In this document: one piece after another, positions 7,945 to 16,712 of the stretch
Layout: every line of letters begins with the position of its first letter
How positions within the stretch are numbered: the first letter of the stretch is position 1
NCBI RefSeq assembly: GCF_001552535.1
Contig: NZ_BCRJ01000054.1
Span: 21,022 to 85,021, forward strand
Reading direction: 5' to 3'
DNA: 64,000 nt
From: Nocardioides jensenii JCM 1364 = NBRC 14755
Lineage (GTDB): Bacteria; Actinomycetota; Actinomycetes; Propionibacteriales; Nocardioidaceae
The notes under the pieces: generated by a model
Told to the model about the DNA's origin: nothing
Seen by the model: the letters and a program-made list of their open reading frames with translations, nothing else
Database searches by the model: none
Translations under genes and position numbers: made by a program

Positions 7945-9558
7945 TCAGCGAGCCAGCAACGCCTGCGACATCACCTGGATGATGCCGCGGGGGTCGCGTG
8001 CCGCGAAGGCCTGGCCGCCGGTGGCCGCGGCGATCTTCTTCAACGCACCCATGTCGGCGTCCTTCGAGATGCCGATCGCGATGATGCGCACGGGCTTGGC
8101 CGCGTCGACCTCCGCGCGCAACGTCGTGAGCAGGTCGGTCAGCGCGATCGAGCCGGGGTCGTCGTTGGCCCCGTCGGTCATCAGCACGACCGAGTTGAAG
8201 TAGTCGTCGTCGTAGTGCTTCATCGCGTTGCGGTAGGCGGCCAGGGTCGTGTCGTACAGCCCTGTCCCGCCCTGGGTCAGGCCCAGGGCCTCGTTGATCG
8301 CGCCGCCGAGTGCCTCCCGCTGGGTGCCGGCGCCGGTCGTGGCGTCGAGACGTCGGAGGGGCTCCATCACACGATGGTCGACGCCGGGTCCGCCCTGGTC
8401 GACCGAGAACAGCCACATGCCGATGCGCGCGTTGCCCGGGAATGCCCCGAGCGCACGCTTCGCGGCATCGGCGGCGAGCTGCATGCGGGTTCCGGATCCG
8501 GTCTCGAAGTCCATGGACCCGGAGGCGTCCAGGACGACGAGCATGCTCGAGGGCACGGCCAGCACCTGCCAGGACCGGAGATCCTCCTCGACGTCCTCAG
8601 CCGAGGGAGCCTTCAGCGCATCGACGGCGCCGACACCCCGCTCTCCGGGAAGAGGCGTCTCGTCGGCGGGACGGAAGCCGTGGTCCGTCAGAAGGGTGCT
8701 GCCCTGGGGACGTTGCAGGAAGTCGACGAACTGGGCGAGCACGGCACCCGACTCCTCCGACCGCCCGGGCAGGCCCAGCAGGGGGTAGCGCTGCATCAGC
8801 GGGCCCGTCGCGGGCACCATCGCCGAGAGGCTGCGGTTCTCGAGAAGTGCCTGGAGGAACTGCTGCTCGGACACCGGGACGACGCGCTTGGACGATGCCG
8901 TGAGCGCAGACAGCGCCTCTGCGGATGACCTGTCGGTCTCGCCCTCGCCGTAGTGCTGGGCCGCGGAGACCAGACCCGACGTCAACTGCCCGACGCTCGC
9001 CCCCGACTTCTCGCGCTCCGCGCGGACGGCCACCAGCGCCAGCGCCGATGGTGTGGACTCGAGCGGGTTCTGCATCGCCAGCAGGCCCGAGGACGCTGCC
9101 ACGAGCCACGACTCCGGCGCATCCGCAGCGGGACCGCCGACCAGGACGACGGGGCTTGCCGCGATCGCGGGCATCACGGTCTCGGCCGAGACGCCGTTCT
9201 CCGCGAGCTGGCGTGCCCACACGTCGGAGTCCGGCACCCACAGGTCGGGCGCGTCTCCGGAGCCGGCGGTCAGCTGGTTGACCACCTCGTCGGCGGGCAC
9301 GGTCTCGACGGCGAGGGAGACGCACGGCGACTCCTCGGCCAGACCTCGGGCCACCTGCTCCAGCGCTGGTGCGATGTCGGGCGAGGCGGCCAGCCGTGCC
9401 TTGGCCACCCCGTCGTCGCATCCGGCTTCCTCGCCGGAGTCTGTGACGCCCCGCCACACCATCACCGCGACCAGGAGCAGCGCCAGGACGATCAGCCCGA
9501 TCCACAGTGGCCTACGGTCCGTCGGCTCCCGCTCTCGCGTGTGCAGACCTGTACTCAT
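7945..9558 (-). CDS. substrate-binding and VWA domain protein, membrane anchored
   Basis: 537 residues. One transmembrane helix (about 23-42) follows a short basic cytoplasmic tail. An extracellular type-2 periplasmic-binding-like domain (about 50-310; APDLWVPDSDVWARQLAENG, SPVVLVGG, GRSEESGAVLAQFVDFL) is fused to a von Willebrand A domain (about 335-537). The MIDAS metal site is intact (DASGSM and MTDGAND). GGGAGGG-like purine-rich sequence ends 4-5 nt before ATG 9558, which decides the start. VWA domains mediate metal-dependent protein contacts; the ligand is unknown. It is convergent with the ALDH-like gene, 19 bases apart. Confidence 0.8.
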   Translation of the reverse strand: MSTGLHTREREPTDRRPLWIGLIVLALLLVAVMVWRGVTDSGEEAGCDDGVAKARLAASPDIAPALEQVARGLAEESPCVSLAVETVPADEVVNQLTAGSGDAPDLWVPDSDVWARQLAENGVSAETVMPAIAASPVVLVGGPAADAPESWLVAASSGLLAMQNPLESTPSALALVAVRAEREKSGASVGQLTSGLVSAAQHYGEGETDRSSAEALSALTASSKRVVPVSEQQFLQALLENRSLSAMVPATGPLMQRYPLLGLPGRSEESGAVLAQFVDFLQRPQGSTLLTDHGFRPADETPLPGERGVGAVDALKAPSAEDVEEDLRSWQVLAVPSSMLVVLDASGSMDFETGSGTRMQLAADAAKRALGAFPGNARIGMWLFSVDQGGPGVDHRVMEPLRRLDATTGAGTQREALGGAINEALGLTQGGTGLYDTTLAAYRNAMKHYDDDYFNSVVLMTDGANDDPGSIALTDLLTTLRAEVDAAKPVRIIAIGISKDADMGALKKIAAATGGQAFAARDPRGIIQVMSQALLAR

Positions 9559-9653
9559 GACGCCCTCCCATTGCGCAGTGCCTGCGCCCACTCCCCGCGG
9601 TGAGATTAATGCACGAACCGGCGTCCAGGAAATGCCGTCCGTGCCCCTGGGTG

Positions 9654-9659
9654 CACAAT
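9654..9659 (+). promoter_or_regulatory. -10-like element of kinase gene (leaderless)
   Basis: CACAAT ends 6 nt before GTG 9666. No ribosome binding site is seen, so a leaderless transcript is likely. Confidence 0.4.
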
Positions 9660-9665
9660 GACCCC

Positions 9666-10274
9666 GTGCAATCGCGTGTGATCGTCCTGGCCGGGCCCTC
9701 GGGTGCCGGCAAGTCCCGACTCGCCGAACGCACGGGGTTGCCGGTGCTGCGCCTCGACGACTTCTACAAGGACGGCAGCGACCCGACCCTTCCCCGGCTC
9801 ACCGAGGGAGCCAACGCCGGCCTGGTCGACTGGGACCACCCGGACTCCTGGCTGCCGGACGACGCGCTCGCCACCCTGAGCGAGCTCTGCACCAGCGGGT
9901 ACGCCGAAGTCCCCGTCTATGAGATTGCGCGGAATGGTCGGTGCGGCTCGCACGTCGTGCACCTCGACGGCTCGCCCCTGTTCGTCGCGGAGGGCATCTT
10001 CGCCCAGGACATCGTGGCGGCCTGCGAGGAGGCCGGGCTCCTCGCCGCGGCGTACTGCGTGACCCAGCGCCCGGTCGTGACGTTCTGGCGTCGCCTGACT
10101 CGTGACCTGCGCGAGCGCCGCAAGCCCCCGCTGGTGCTGGTTCGGCGCGGCCTGGCGTTGATGCGCAACCAACGGGTCGTGGTCGCCGACGCCGTCGCCA
10201 AGGGCTGTCGTCGCACGACGCCCGAGCAGGCCTTCCACGACATCGAGCGCATGCGGGAGAACGCGACGTCATGA
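9666..10274 (+). CDS. uridine kinase-like P-loop kinase
   Basis: A 202-residue P-loop NTPase with Walker A GPSGAGKSR at residues 9-17. Next comes the uridine-kinase-type acidic motif LRLDDFYKDG, then VDWDHPDSW, a pattern shared by uridine kinase and phosphoribulokinase relatives. A lid-like arginine cluster (TFWRRLTRDLRERRK) follows near residue 140. The fit to classical Udk is only partial, so the phosphate acceptor is uncertain; a nucleoside is reasonable given the salvage genes nearby. The start is GTG 9666, supported by the -10 hexamer 6 nt upstream. It shares an ATGA overlap with the downstream C39-like gene, so the two are coupled. Confidence 0.7.
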   Translation: MQSRVIVLAGPSGAGKSRLAERTGLPVLRLDDFYKDGSDPTLPRLTEGANAGLVDWDHPDSWLPDDALATLSELCTSGYAEVPVYEIARNGRCGSHVVHLDGSPLFVAEGIFAQDIVAACEEAGLLAAAYCVTQRPVVTFWRRLTRDLRERRKPPLVLVRRGLALMRNQRVVVADAVAKGCRRTTPEQAFHDIERMRENATS

Positions 10275-10834
10275 GCCTCTGGTCCGAGCCGCTCCGCCAA
10301 CCCAACCAGCAGACCTGCGGCGCCGCCGTGCTGGTGGTGGCCCGGATGATCAACGACGCGCGCTACCGCGAACGGGTCGATTCGGTGCAGGCGTTCCGCG
10401 ACGAGACGCTGGCCATGCACCGGCGTACGACGAGCAGCGTCGACGTCCTGGGGCGTCTGCAGCTGCCCTGGCCGCGTGCGTTGGGCACGCCACCGTGGGC
10501 GGTGGCCAACCAGATGACCGGGTCATCCGGGGTGCCCGGCACGGTCTACCGACCCGCGCCGGTCCTGCCCTGGCGGCGTACGACGGCCCTGGCCGAGATC
10601 CGTGCGGCCACCGGCAACGGGCACGTCGTCCCACTGTTCGTCGGCAACCGCTGGCTGCCGCGCCACGTGGTGCTGGTCCTGGACTCGGACCTCACGGTCT
10701 ACGAGCCCTCGGGTGGCCGGCGTCGGACCGTGGACGCGGAGGCGTTCCACTCCGGCGACCTGGACCTGGCCGGGTGGTCTCACCCCTGGTTCGTCGTGCT
10801 CCCCGACTCCGACTCGGCAACCAGCGCGGCGTAG
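10271..10834 (+). CDS. hypothetical protein, possible C39-like cysteine peptidase fold
   Basis: 187 residues, no signal peptide. Near the N-terminus [15 protein letters not shown] matches the Q-x-x-C-G helix of papain/C39-like peptidases. Later [21 protein letters not shown] places a His followed by a strand and an acidic-Pro turn, as in C39-like proteins. The assignment rests on these two motifs only; I do not recognise a named family. Its start overlaps the kinase stop by 4 bases. Its last 55 bases overlap the convergent adenosine deaminase gene, a longer overlap than elsewhere in the window. It could equally be a non-catalytic domain of this fold. Confidence 0.5.
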   Translation: MSLWSEPLRQPNQQTCGAAVLVVARMINDARYRERVDSVQAFRDETLAMHRRTTSSVDVLGRLQLPWPRALGTPPWAVANQMTGSSGVPGTVYRPAPVLPWRRTTALAEIRAATGNGHVVPLFVGNRWLPRHVVLVLDSDLTVYEPSGGRRRTVDAEAFHSGDLDLAGWSHPWFVVLPDSDSATSAA

Positions 10835-11904
10835 CCCGGCTTGATCACGTCGTCGATGATCGCCAGTCGTTCGTCGAAGGGCAGGAACGCCGACTTCATC
10901 GCGTTGATCGTGAACCACTGGAGATCGCGCAGGTCGTAGCCGAAGGCCTCCACCAGCGAGTGCATCTCGCGCGTCATCGACGTGCCGCTCATCAACCGGT
11001 TGTCGGTGTTGACCGTGACCCGGAACCGCAGCTTGGTGAGCAGGCCGATCGGGTGCTCCTCGATGGACGCGGCCGCGCCGGTCTGGATGTTCGACCACGG
11101 GCACATCTCCAACGGGATCCGCATGTCGCGCACGTAGGCGGCCAGGCGCCCCAGCTCGACGGTGCCGTCGTCGTGCACGGTGATGTCATCGATGAGGCGC
11201 ACGCCGTGACCGAGACGGTCCGCGCCGCACCACTGGATCGCCTGCCAGATCGACGGCAGCCCGAACGCCTCGCCGGCGTGGATGGTGAAGTGCGCGTTCT
11301 CGCGCTGGAGGTACTCGAACGCGTCGAGGTGACGGGTGGGCGGGAAGCCGTCCTCGGCGCCGGCGATGTCGAAGCCGGCCACACCCCGGTCACGCCAGTC
11401 CACCGCGAGCTCGGCGATCTCGCGGGAACGAGCCTGGTGGCGCATCGCGGTCAGCAGCTGGCGTACGACGATCCGCCCGCCGGCCTGCTCCATCCCGGCG
11501 GCGAACCCGTCGTGAACCGCGGCCACCACCTCGTCGAGGGTCAGCCCGCCCTCGAGGTGCTGCTCAGGGGCATAGCGGATCTCGGCGTGGACGACGCCGT
11601 CGGCGGCCAGGTCCTCGACGCACTCGCGGGCGATCCGCTCCAGAGAGGCCCCGGTCTGCATCACCGCGACGGTGTGGTCGAAGGTCTCGAGATAGCGCAC
11701 CAGGGAGCCGGAGTCCGCGGCCTCCACAAACCACTGCCCGAGGTGCGAGTCGTCGTCCACCGGCAGCTCGTGGCCGATCTCGTGGGCCAGCTCTGCGACC
11801 GTCTGCGGGCGCACGCCACCGTCGAGGTGGTCGTGCAGCAGGACCTTCGGCGCACGCCGTACCTGGTCGGCCGTGGGGGGCGTGGGTGTGGGCTCAGTCG
11901 ACAT
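10780..11904 (-). CDS. add: adenosine deaminase
   Basis: A 374-residue amidohydrolase converting (deoxy)adenosine to (deoxy)inosine in purine salvage. The zinc-binding HDHLDGG is near residue 27. [15 protein letters not shown] gives the His and the catalytic Glu, RLGHGVRL another metal or proton-shuttle His, and [19 protein letters not shown] the final Asp pair. The length is normal for the actinobacterial enzyme. The start is ATG 11904, with AAGGAT 6 nt upstream; the frame is open further but would read through the divergent MaoC promoter. The 3' end overlaps the convergent C39-like gene by 55 bases. Confidence 0.93.
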   Translation of the reverse strand: MSTEPTPTPPTADQVRRAPKVLLHDHLDGGVRPQTVAELAHEIGHELPVDDDSHLGQWFVEAADSGSLVRYLETFDHTVAVMQTGASLERIARECVEDLAADGVVHAEIRYAPEQHLEGGLTLDEVVAAVHDGFAAGMEQAGGRIVVRQLLTAMRHQARSREIAELAVDWRDRGVAGFDIAGAEDGFPPTRHLDAFEYLQRENAHFTIHAGEAFGLPSIWQAIQWCGADRLGHGVRLIDDITVHDDGTVELGRLAAYVRDMRIPLEMCPWSNIQTGAAASIEEHPIGLLTKLRFRVTVNTDNRLMSGTSMTREMHSLVEAFGYDLRDLQWFTINAMKSAFLPFDERLAIIDDVIKPGYAALVAESESGSTTNQG

Positions 11905-11910
11905 GGCGCC

Positions 11911-11916
11911 ATCCTT
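11911..11916 (-). promoter_or_regulatory. -10-like element of add (leaderless)
   Basis: On the minus strand AAGGAT ends 6 nt before the add ATG, without a Shine-Dalgarno. Confidence 0.4.
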
Positions 11917-11993
11917 GCACCACCCTCGATGAAACCCCCCTGCAAGCGGTACGTTCGTGCTGTCACCGTGACCCCGCACCCCGAGGAGCCACC

Positions 11994-12446
11994 ATGCGCG
12001 TCTTCACCACCTTCGACGAACTGACCGCGGCCGCCGGTACCGACCTCGGCACCAGCGAATGGCTGACCGTCGACCAACGACGAGTCAACGACTTCGCCGA
12101 CGCCACCGGTGACCACCAGTGGATCCACGTCGACCTGGAGCGCGCCAAGGACGGGCCATTCGGCGGCACCATCGCCCACGGCTACCTGACCCTGTCCCTG
12201 ATCCCGTGGCTGGGCAGCCAGATCTTCACCCTGCAGACCCCGGGCGCCAAGCTGAACTACGGGGTGAACAAGGTGCGCTTCCCGAACCCGCTCAAGGTCG
12301 GCAAGCGGATCCGCTCGCACGTCGCGATCGCCGACGTCATCGACATCCCCAAGGGCAAGCAGCTGACGGTGCGTCACACCATCGAGATCGAGGGCGAGGA
12401 GAAGCCCGCCTGCGTCGCCGAGACCGTCGTACTCCTGCTGCCCTGA
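11994..12446 (+). CDS. MaoC family dehydratase (NodN-like)
   Basis: 150 residues with the hotdog fold. The hydratase motif is visible as [14 protein letters not shown] (catalytic Asp and His, residues about 39-52), followed by [14 protein letters not shown]. Members hydrate trans-2-enoyl-CoA to R-3-hydroxyacyl-CoA or act in fatty-acid or polyketide metabolism; the chain-length preference is not visible. GAGGAG ends 5 nt before ATG 11994, fixing the start, and a weak -10-like TACGTT lies about 40 nt upstream. It is a single gene, divergent from add and convergent with deoA. Confidence 0.85.
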   Translation: MRVFTTFDELTAAAGTDLGTSEWLTVDQRRVNDFADATGDHQWIHVDLERAKDGPFGGTIAHGYLTLSLIPWLGSQIFTLQTPGAKLNYGVNKVRFPNPLKVGKRIRSHVAIADVIDIPKGKQLTVRHTIEIEGEEKPACVAETVVLLLP

Positions 12447-12520
12447 CCCCCGCCGTTCGTCGGCCCTCGCGCGGTGCTGCGGACGCTTCCACCGTGGCAC
12501 GAGACATGTGCAGCGACCGT

Positions 12521-12538
12521 GACACCGCGTTGCACGGG
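12521..12538. repeat. single copy related to the 48.2-kb inverted repeat
   Basis: GACACCGCGTTGCACGGG differs at two of 18 positions from the right arm of the large inverted repeat at 48200-48277. It lies in the 103-base convergent gap between the MaoC gene and deoA. A GCGCGGTG about 45 bases earlier could pair with it weakly. Confidence 0.35.
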
Positions 12539-12549
12539 ACAGAGCGAGG

Positions 12550-13833
12550 TCAGGCGATGCGGTCGATCACCAGCGGCTGCGCGTCGAATCTCGCACCGTC
12601 GCCGATGTCGTAGCCCCCCTCGAGTGAGGCGAGGGCACGGTCGAAGCGCTCGGGCTCGTCGGTGAGCAACGTGAACAGCGGCTGCCCCTGGGTGACCTCG
12701 TCGCCGGGGCGGGCGTGCCAGACGACACCGGCCCCGTCCTGCACGGCATCACCGAGGGTGGCGCGCCCGGCACCGAGCCGCCAGGACGCCAGCCCGACCC
12801 CCATCGCGTCGAGCCGGGTGAGCACGCCGGTGCTCGGCGCGTTCACCACGTGTGATTCCCGGGCGGTGGCCATCGGGGCGTCGGGGTCGCCGTCCTGGGC
12901 CCGGATCATCGCCTTCCAGGCATCCATCGCGGAGCCGTCGGCCAGCTTGTCGGCCGGGTCGACGTCGGTGACACCGGCGCCGGCCAGCATCTCCCGCGCG
13001 AGTGCGAGCGTCAGCTCGACCACGTCGGCGGGGCCGCCACCGGCCAGCACCTCCACGGACTCGGCGACCTCGATCGCGTTGCCGGCGGTGAACCCGAGCG
13101 GGGTGGACATGTCGGTGAGCAGGGCGACCGTGTGCACGCCGGCGTCCTTGCCGAGGCCCACCATGGTCTCGGCCAGCTCGCGGGCCCTGGCCTCGTCCTT
13201 CATGAACGCGCCGGTGCCGACCTTGACGTCGAGCACCAGCGAGCCGGTGCCCTCGGCGATCTTCTTGCTCATGATCGACGAGGCGATCAACGGGATCGCC
13301 TCGACGGTGCCGGTGACGTCGCGCAGGGCATAGAGCTTCTTGTCGGCCGGCGCCAGCCCGGTGCCGGCTGCGCAGATGACCGCGCCGATGCCCTCGAGCT
13401 GGGCTAGCATCTCGTCGTTGCTCAGCGACGCCCGCCAGCCCGGTATCGCCTCGAGCTTGTCGAGGGTGCCGCCGGTGTGCCCCAGTCCGCGCCCGGACAG
13501 CTGCGGCACGGCGACCCCGCAGGCCGCGACCAACGGGGCCAGCGGCAACGTGATCTTGTCGCCCACGCCCCCGGTCGAGTGCTTGTCGGAGGTCGGACGG
13601 GAGAGGGAGGAGAAGTCCATCCGCTCCCCCGACGCGATCATCGCGCCGGTCCAGCGGGCGATCTCGCGGCGGTTCATGCCGTTGAGCAGGATCGCCATGG
13701 CCAGCGCCGACATCTGCTCGTCGGCCACCACACCGTCGGTGTAGTTGGCGATCACCCAGTCGATCTGGCTGTCGGTGAGCTCATGACCGTCGCGCTTGGC
13801 GGTGATCACCTCGACGGCGTCGTGCTGGCTCAC
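12550..13833 (-). CDS. deoA: thymidine phosphorylase
   Basis: A 427-residue pyrimidine-nucleoside phosphorylase splitting thymidine or deoxyuridine into base and deoxyribose-1-phosphate. The family signature is clear: SGRGLGHTGGTLDKLEAIPG near residue 113, the phosphate site KHSTGGVGDK near residue 84, and LVLDVKVGTGAFMK near residue 198. The C-terminal alpha/beta domain (GDEVTQGQPLFTLLTDE) completes the type II/III fold. The start overlaps the cdd stop by 4 bases; deoA is the last gene of the nucleoside importer operon, so uptake and cleavage are co-expressed. Confidence 0.95.
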   Translation of the reverse strand: MSQHDAVEVITAKRDGHELTDSQIDWVIANYTDGVVADEQMSALAMAILLNGMNRREIARWTGAMIASGERMDFSSLSRPTSDKHSTGGVGDKITLPLAPLVAACGVAVPQLSGRGLGHTGGTLDKLEAIPGWRASLSNDEMLAQLEGIGAVICAAGTGLAPADKKLYALRDVTGTVEAIPLIASSIMSKKIAEGTGSLVLDVKVGTGAFMKDEARARELAETMVGLGKDAGVHTVALLTDMSTPLGFTAGNAIEVAESVEVLAGGGPADVVELTLALAREMLAGAGVTDVDPADKLADGSAMDAWKAMIRAQDGDPDAPMATARESHVVNAPSTGVLTRLDAMGVGLASWRLGAGRATLGDAVQDGAGVVWHARPGDEVTQGQPLFTLLTDEPERFDRALASLEGGYDIGDGARFDAQPLVIDRIA

Positions 13834-14228
13834 TGGCTCTCCTTCATCAGGTCATCGGGTCCGAACGGGTCGGGCAGCACCTCGTCCATACGGCGTACGC
13901 CGGACACGGTCAGCAGAAGCAGCTCGCGCCCGCCGTTCTCGAAGAGCAGCTGGCGGCAACGGCCGCACGGCATGATCACCTCGCCACTCCCGTTGACGCA
14001 CACGAAGTGGGTCAACCGCCCGCCACCGGTGGCGTGCAGCGAGCTGACCAGGCCGCATTCGGCGCACAGGACCACGCCGTACGCCGCGTTCTCGACGTTG
14101 CAGCCGACCACGGTGCGACCGTCGTCGACCAGCGCGGCCGCGCCGACCCGGTAGTTGGAGTACGGCGCGTAGGCGCGCGCGGAGACGTCGGTGGCGGCCC
14201 GGGTCAGGGCGTCCCAGTCGACCTGCAC
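13830..14228 (-). CDS. cdd: cytidine deaminase
   Basis: A 132-residue tetrameric-type zinc enzyme deaminating (deoxy)cytidine to (deoxy)uridine. The zinc site is complete: CNVENAAYGVVLCAEC gives the first Cys and the catalytic Glu, and MPCGRCRQLLFE gives the Cys-x-x-Cys pair. The start is GTG 14228, one base after the upstream permease stop. Its product is a substrate for phosphorolysis by the overlapping downstream deoA. Homologues of about this length are active without extra domains. Confidence 0.95.
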   Translation of the reverse strand: MQVDWDALTRAATDVSARAYAPYSNYRVGAAALVDDGRTVVGCNVENAAYGVVLCAECGLVSSLHATGGGRLTHFVCVNGSGEVIMPCGRCRQLLFENGGRELLLLTVSGVRRMDEVLPDPFGPDDLMKESQ

Positions 14229-14229
14229 G

Positions 14230-15549
14230 TCAGTCCTTCACGTAGGGCTCGCCGTCGGCGGCGGGCGGGCGGACCCGACCCACGAAGCCGGCGACCGCGA
14301 TCAGGGTGGCGAGGTAGGGCGCCACCGCGATCAGCTGCGAGGGCACCTTGGTGACCAGACCGAAGTCGTCCTTCATCGCGGCGGTCAGCGCGAAGAAGAG
14401 CGCCGCCATCGTGGCACCGACGGGGTGCCACCGGCCCATGATCACCGCGGCCAGGGCCATGAAGCCCTGCCCGTTGGAGGCGTTGTCGTTGAAGGTCGTG
14501 GAGGAGCCGACCGTGAAGAAGGCACCGCCCAGACCGGCCAGGGCACCGCCCAGGGTGATCGCCTGCCAGCGGACCCGGTTGACCCGGATGCCCACCGTGT
14601 CGGCGGCCTTGGGGTGCTCACCCACGGCGCGGACCCGCAGGCCCCAGCGGGTCTGGTAGAGCAGGAACCACACCACGAACGGCGCGAGCAGCGCGATGTA
14701 GACCAGGATCGACTGGTTGAACAGGGCCCGGCCGATCACCGGGATGCTCGACAGGCCGGGGATCTCGATCGGCGCCAGCGGGTCGGGGCTGTCGCTGAGC
14801 AGGGTGCTCAGGTCCTTGTTCTCCTCCGGGGTGGGAATCTGCCCCTTGAGGAACGTGGTCAGACCGAGCGCCAGCGCGATCAGCACGACGCCGACCACGA
14901 CCTGGTCGACGTGGTAGCGCAGCGAGAACAGGCCGAGCACCAGGGCCACCACCACGCCCGCGAGGGCGGCGGCGACCAGTCCGGCGCCGTTGCTGTAGGC
15001 CATCGCGGCGATCACCCAGCCGAAGAACGCGCCCATCAGCAGTTGCGCCTCGATGGCGATGTTGATGACGCCGGCGCGCTCACAGATCACGCCGGCCAGG
15101 GCGCCGAGCACCAGGGGCGGGCAGTACTTGAGCGTGCTGGGCAGCGGGTTGACGATCCACGACTCCACGACGCCGGTCTGGTCCGCGTAGTACCAGATCG
15201 TGAAGGCCATGTAGAAGGCCAGCCCGACGGCGCCGAAGATCACCGCCGACCAGGCGTTGCGTGGAATCACGTTGGCCACCGCGGCGACCAGGGCCGCGGC
15301 ACAGATCACGAGTGCGATCCAGACCAGACGCAGCCCGTTGAAGGCCTCCGGCTGGTGGTCCTTGTCGGGCAGAGGCGCGTTGAGGTAGAGCACGTTGGGG
15401 TCGTCGATGCTCAGGGCCATCCACAGCACGAGTGCGGTGACCAGACCGAAGGTGACCACCAGCTTGAGCTGGCGGAGCTTGTCGGCGCGGTCGCGCACCG
15501 GGCGGGTGGGTGCAGTGGCGGCGACGGGTGCATCTGCGGGCGCGCTCAC
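14230..15549 (-). CDS. nucleoside ABC transporter permease (second)
   Basis: A 439-residue inner-membrane permease of the RbsC/LivH-like family found in BMP-type nucleoside importers. A cytoplasmic N-terminal tail of about 35 residues precedes roughly ten hydrophobic segments. The conserved EAQLLMGAFFGWVIA and GEHPKAADTVGIRVNRVRWQ (cytoplasmic coupling loop) are present. The start is GTG 15549, because GTGA overlaps the stop of the preceding permease by 4 bases; the longer open frame runs antisense-like through that gene and is not real. It should pair with the other permease to form the channel. Confidence 0.9.
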   Translation of the reverse strand: MSAPADAPVAATAPTRPVRDRADKLRQLKLVVTFGLVTALVLWMALSIDDPNVLYLNAPLPDKDHQPEAFNGLRLVWIALVICAAALVAAVANVIPRNAWSAVIFGAVGLAFYMAFTIWYYADQTGVVESWIVNPLPSTLKYCPPLVLGALAGVICERAGVINIAIEAQLLMGAFFGWVIAAMAYSNGAGLVAAALAGVVVALVLGLFSLRYHVDQVVVGVVLIALALGLTTFLKGQIPTPEENKDLSTLLSDSPDPLAPIEIPGLSSIPVIGRALFNQSILVYIALLAPFVVWFLLYQTRWGLRVRAVGEHPKAADTVGIRVNRVRWQAITLGGALAGLGGAFFTVGSSTTFNDNASNGQGFMALAAVIMGRWHPVGATMAALFFALTAAMKDDFGLVTKVPSQLIAVAPYLATLIAVAGFVGRVRPPAADGEPYVKD

Positions 15550-16712
15550 GGGGTGACTCCCTTCGCGGCAAAGGTGCTGGTGGGTTCCTTGCGGCGTTGG
15601 CGGACCAGCCAGCGCACGGCGGCAGGCGCCGCGACGAACAGGACGATCAGGGACTGGATGACCTGGACCACCTCGGGGGCGGTGCCGGCGTCGGTGGTCT
15701 GCATGGCGCCGCCGCCCACGGCCAGGGCGCCGAAGAGGAAGCCGGCCAGCACGCTGCCCAGCGGTGTTCCGCGACCGAGGAGGGCCACGGTGATGGCATC
15801 GAACCCGACCGACCCGACCAGGCTCTCGTTGTTGCTGGCCTGGTCGCCGTTGATGAACATGCAGGCCGCCAGCCCGCTGAGGGCACCGGCGATCGCCATG
15901 GTCAGGATGAACACCTTGGCGGTGCTCATGCCGGCGGTGCGCGACGCCTCGGGGTTCGAGCCGACCGAGCGCAGCTCGAAGCCGAGCGTGCTGCGGTTGA
16001 GCAGCCACCACACGATCGCGGCCGCGACCAGTGCCAGCACCACGCCCAGGTGGACGCCGAACAGCTCGGGGAAGGCGGCCTTGTCCGGGACCGGCGGGGA
16101 CTGCGGCAGACCGAGGGTGTCACCCGGCTTCTGGAACGCCTTCATCTCGCTCAACGCGTAGGCCAGCACACCGAGGGCCGCGACCTGGTTGAGCATGATC
16201 GTGCTGATCACCTCGTGGGCGCCCGCGACCGCCTTGAGGAAACCGGCGATCGCGCCCCAGAAGGCGCCGGCCAGGATGCCCGCGGCGACCGAGGCCAGCA
16301 GCAGGATCGGGCCGGGCAGGTCCCAGGTGAAGCCGACGTAGCTGGCGGCCAGGGTGCCGAGGATGATCTGGCCCTGGGCACCGATGTTGAAGAGTCCCGA
16401 GCGGAAGGCGAGGGACACACCGAGGCCGGCGCAGATCAGTGGCGCGGAGCGGTTCAGGGTGTTGGCCAGGGCGTCACCGGAGCCGAGCGAGGCGGAGATC
16501 AACTTGCCGTAGGACTGGCCGACCACGTCGAAGGACCGGCTGAAGAAGTCCCACGGATAGACGAAGAAGTAGCCCATCGAGTCGACGACGTCCTCGTTGC
16601 TCAGCGCGATCAGCACCGCACCGATGAACAGGGCCAGGAAGATCGCGGCCACGGTGGTGAGCACCGAGTCGACCCATTTGCCGTCGAGACGGAACCGGCG
16701 CTTGCCGCTCAC
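15546..16712 (-). CDS. nucleoside ABC transporter permease (first)
   Basis: A 388-residue integral membrane protein with about eight to ten hydrophobic segments. The family's coupling loop is seen as LGFELRSVGSNPEASRTAGM, and SLAFRSGLFNIGAQGQIILG, highly typical of BMP-linked permeases, is near residue 105. The GTG start at 16712 overlaps the ATPase stop by 4 bases, and the end overlaps the second permease by 4 bases, so stoichiometric translation of the importer is likely. The substrate class is inferred from neighbouring cdd and deoA. Confidence 0.9.
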   Translation of the reverse strand: MSGKRRFRLDGKWVDSVLTTVAAIFLALFIGAVLIALSNEDVVDSMGYFFVYPWDFFSRSFDVVGQSYGKLISASLGSGDALANTLNRSAPLICAGLGVSLAFRSGLFNIGAQGQIILGTLAASYVGFTWDLPGPILLLASVAAGILAGAFWGAIAGFLKAVAGAHEVISTIMLNQVAALGVLAYALSEMKAFQKPGDTLGLPQSPPVPDKAAFPELFGVHLGVVLALVAAAIVWWLLNRSTLGFELRSVGSNPEASRTAGMSTAKVFILTMAIAGALSGLAACMFINGDQASNNESLVGSVGFDAITVALLGRGTPLGSVLAGFLFGALAVGGGAMQTTDAGTAPEVVQVIQSLIVLFVAAPAAVRWLVRQRRKEPTSTFAAKGVTP

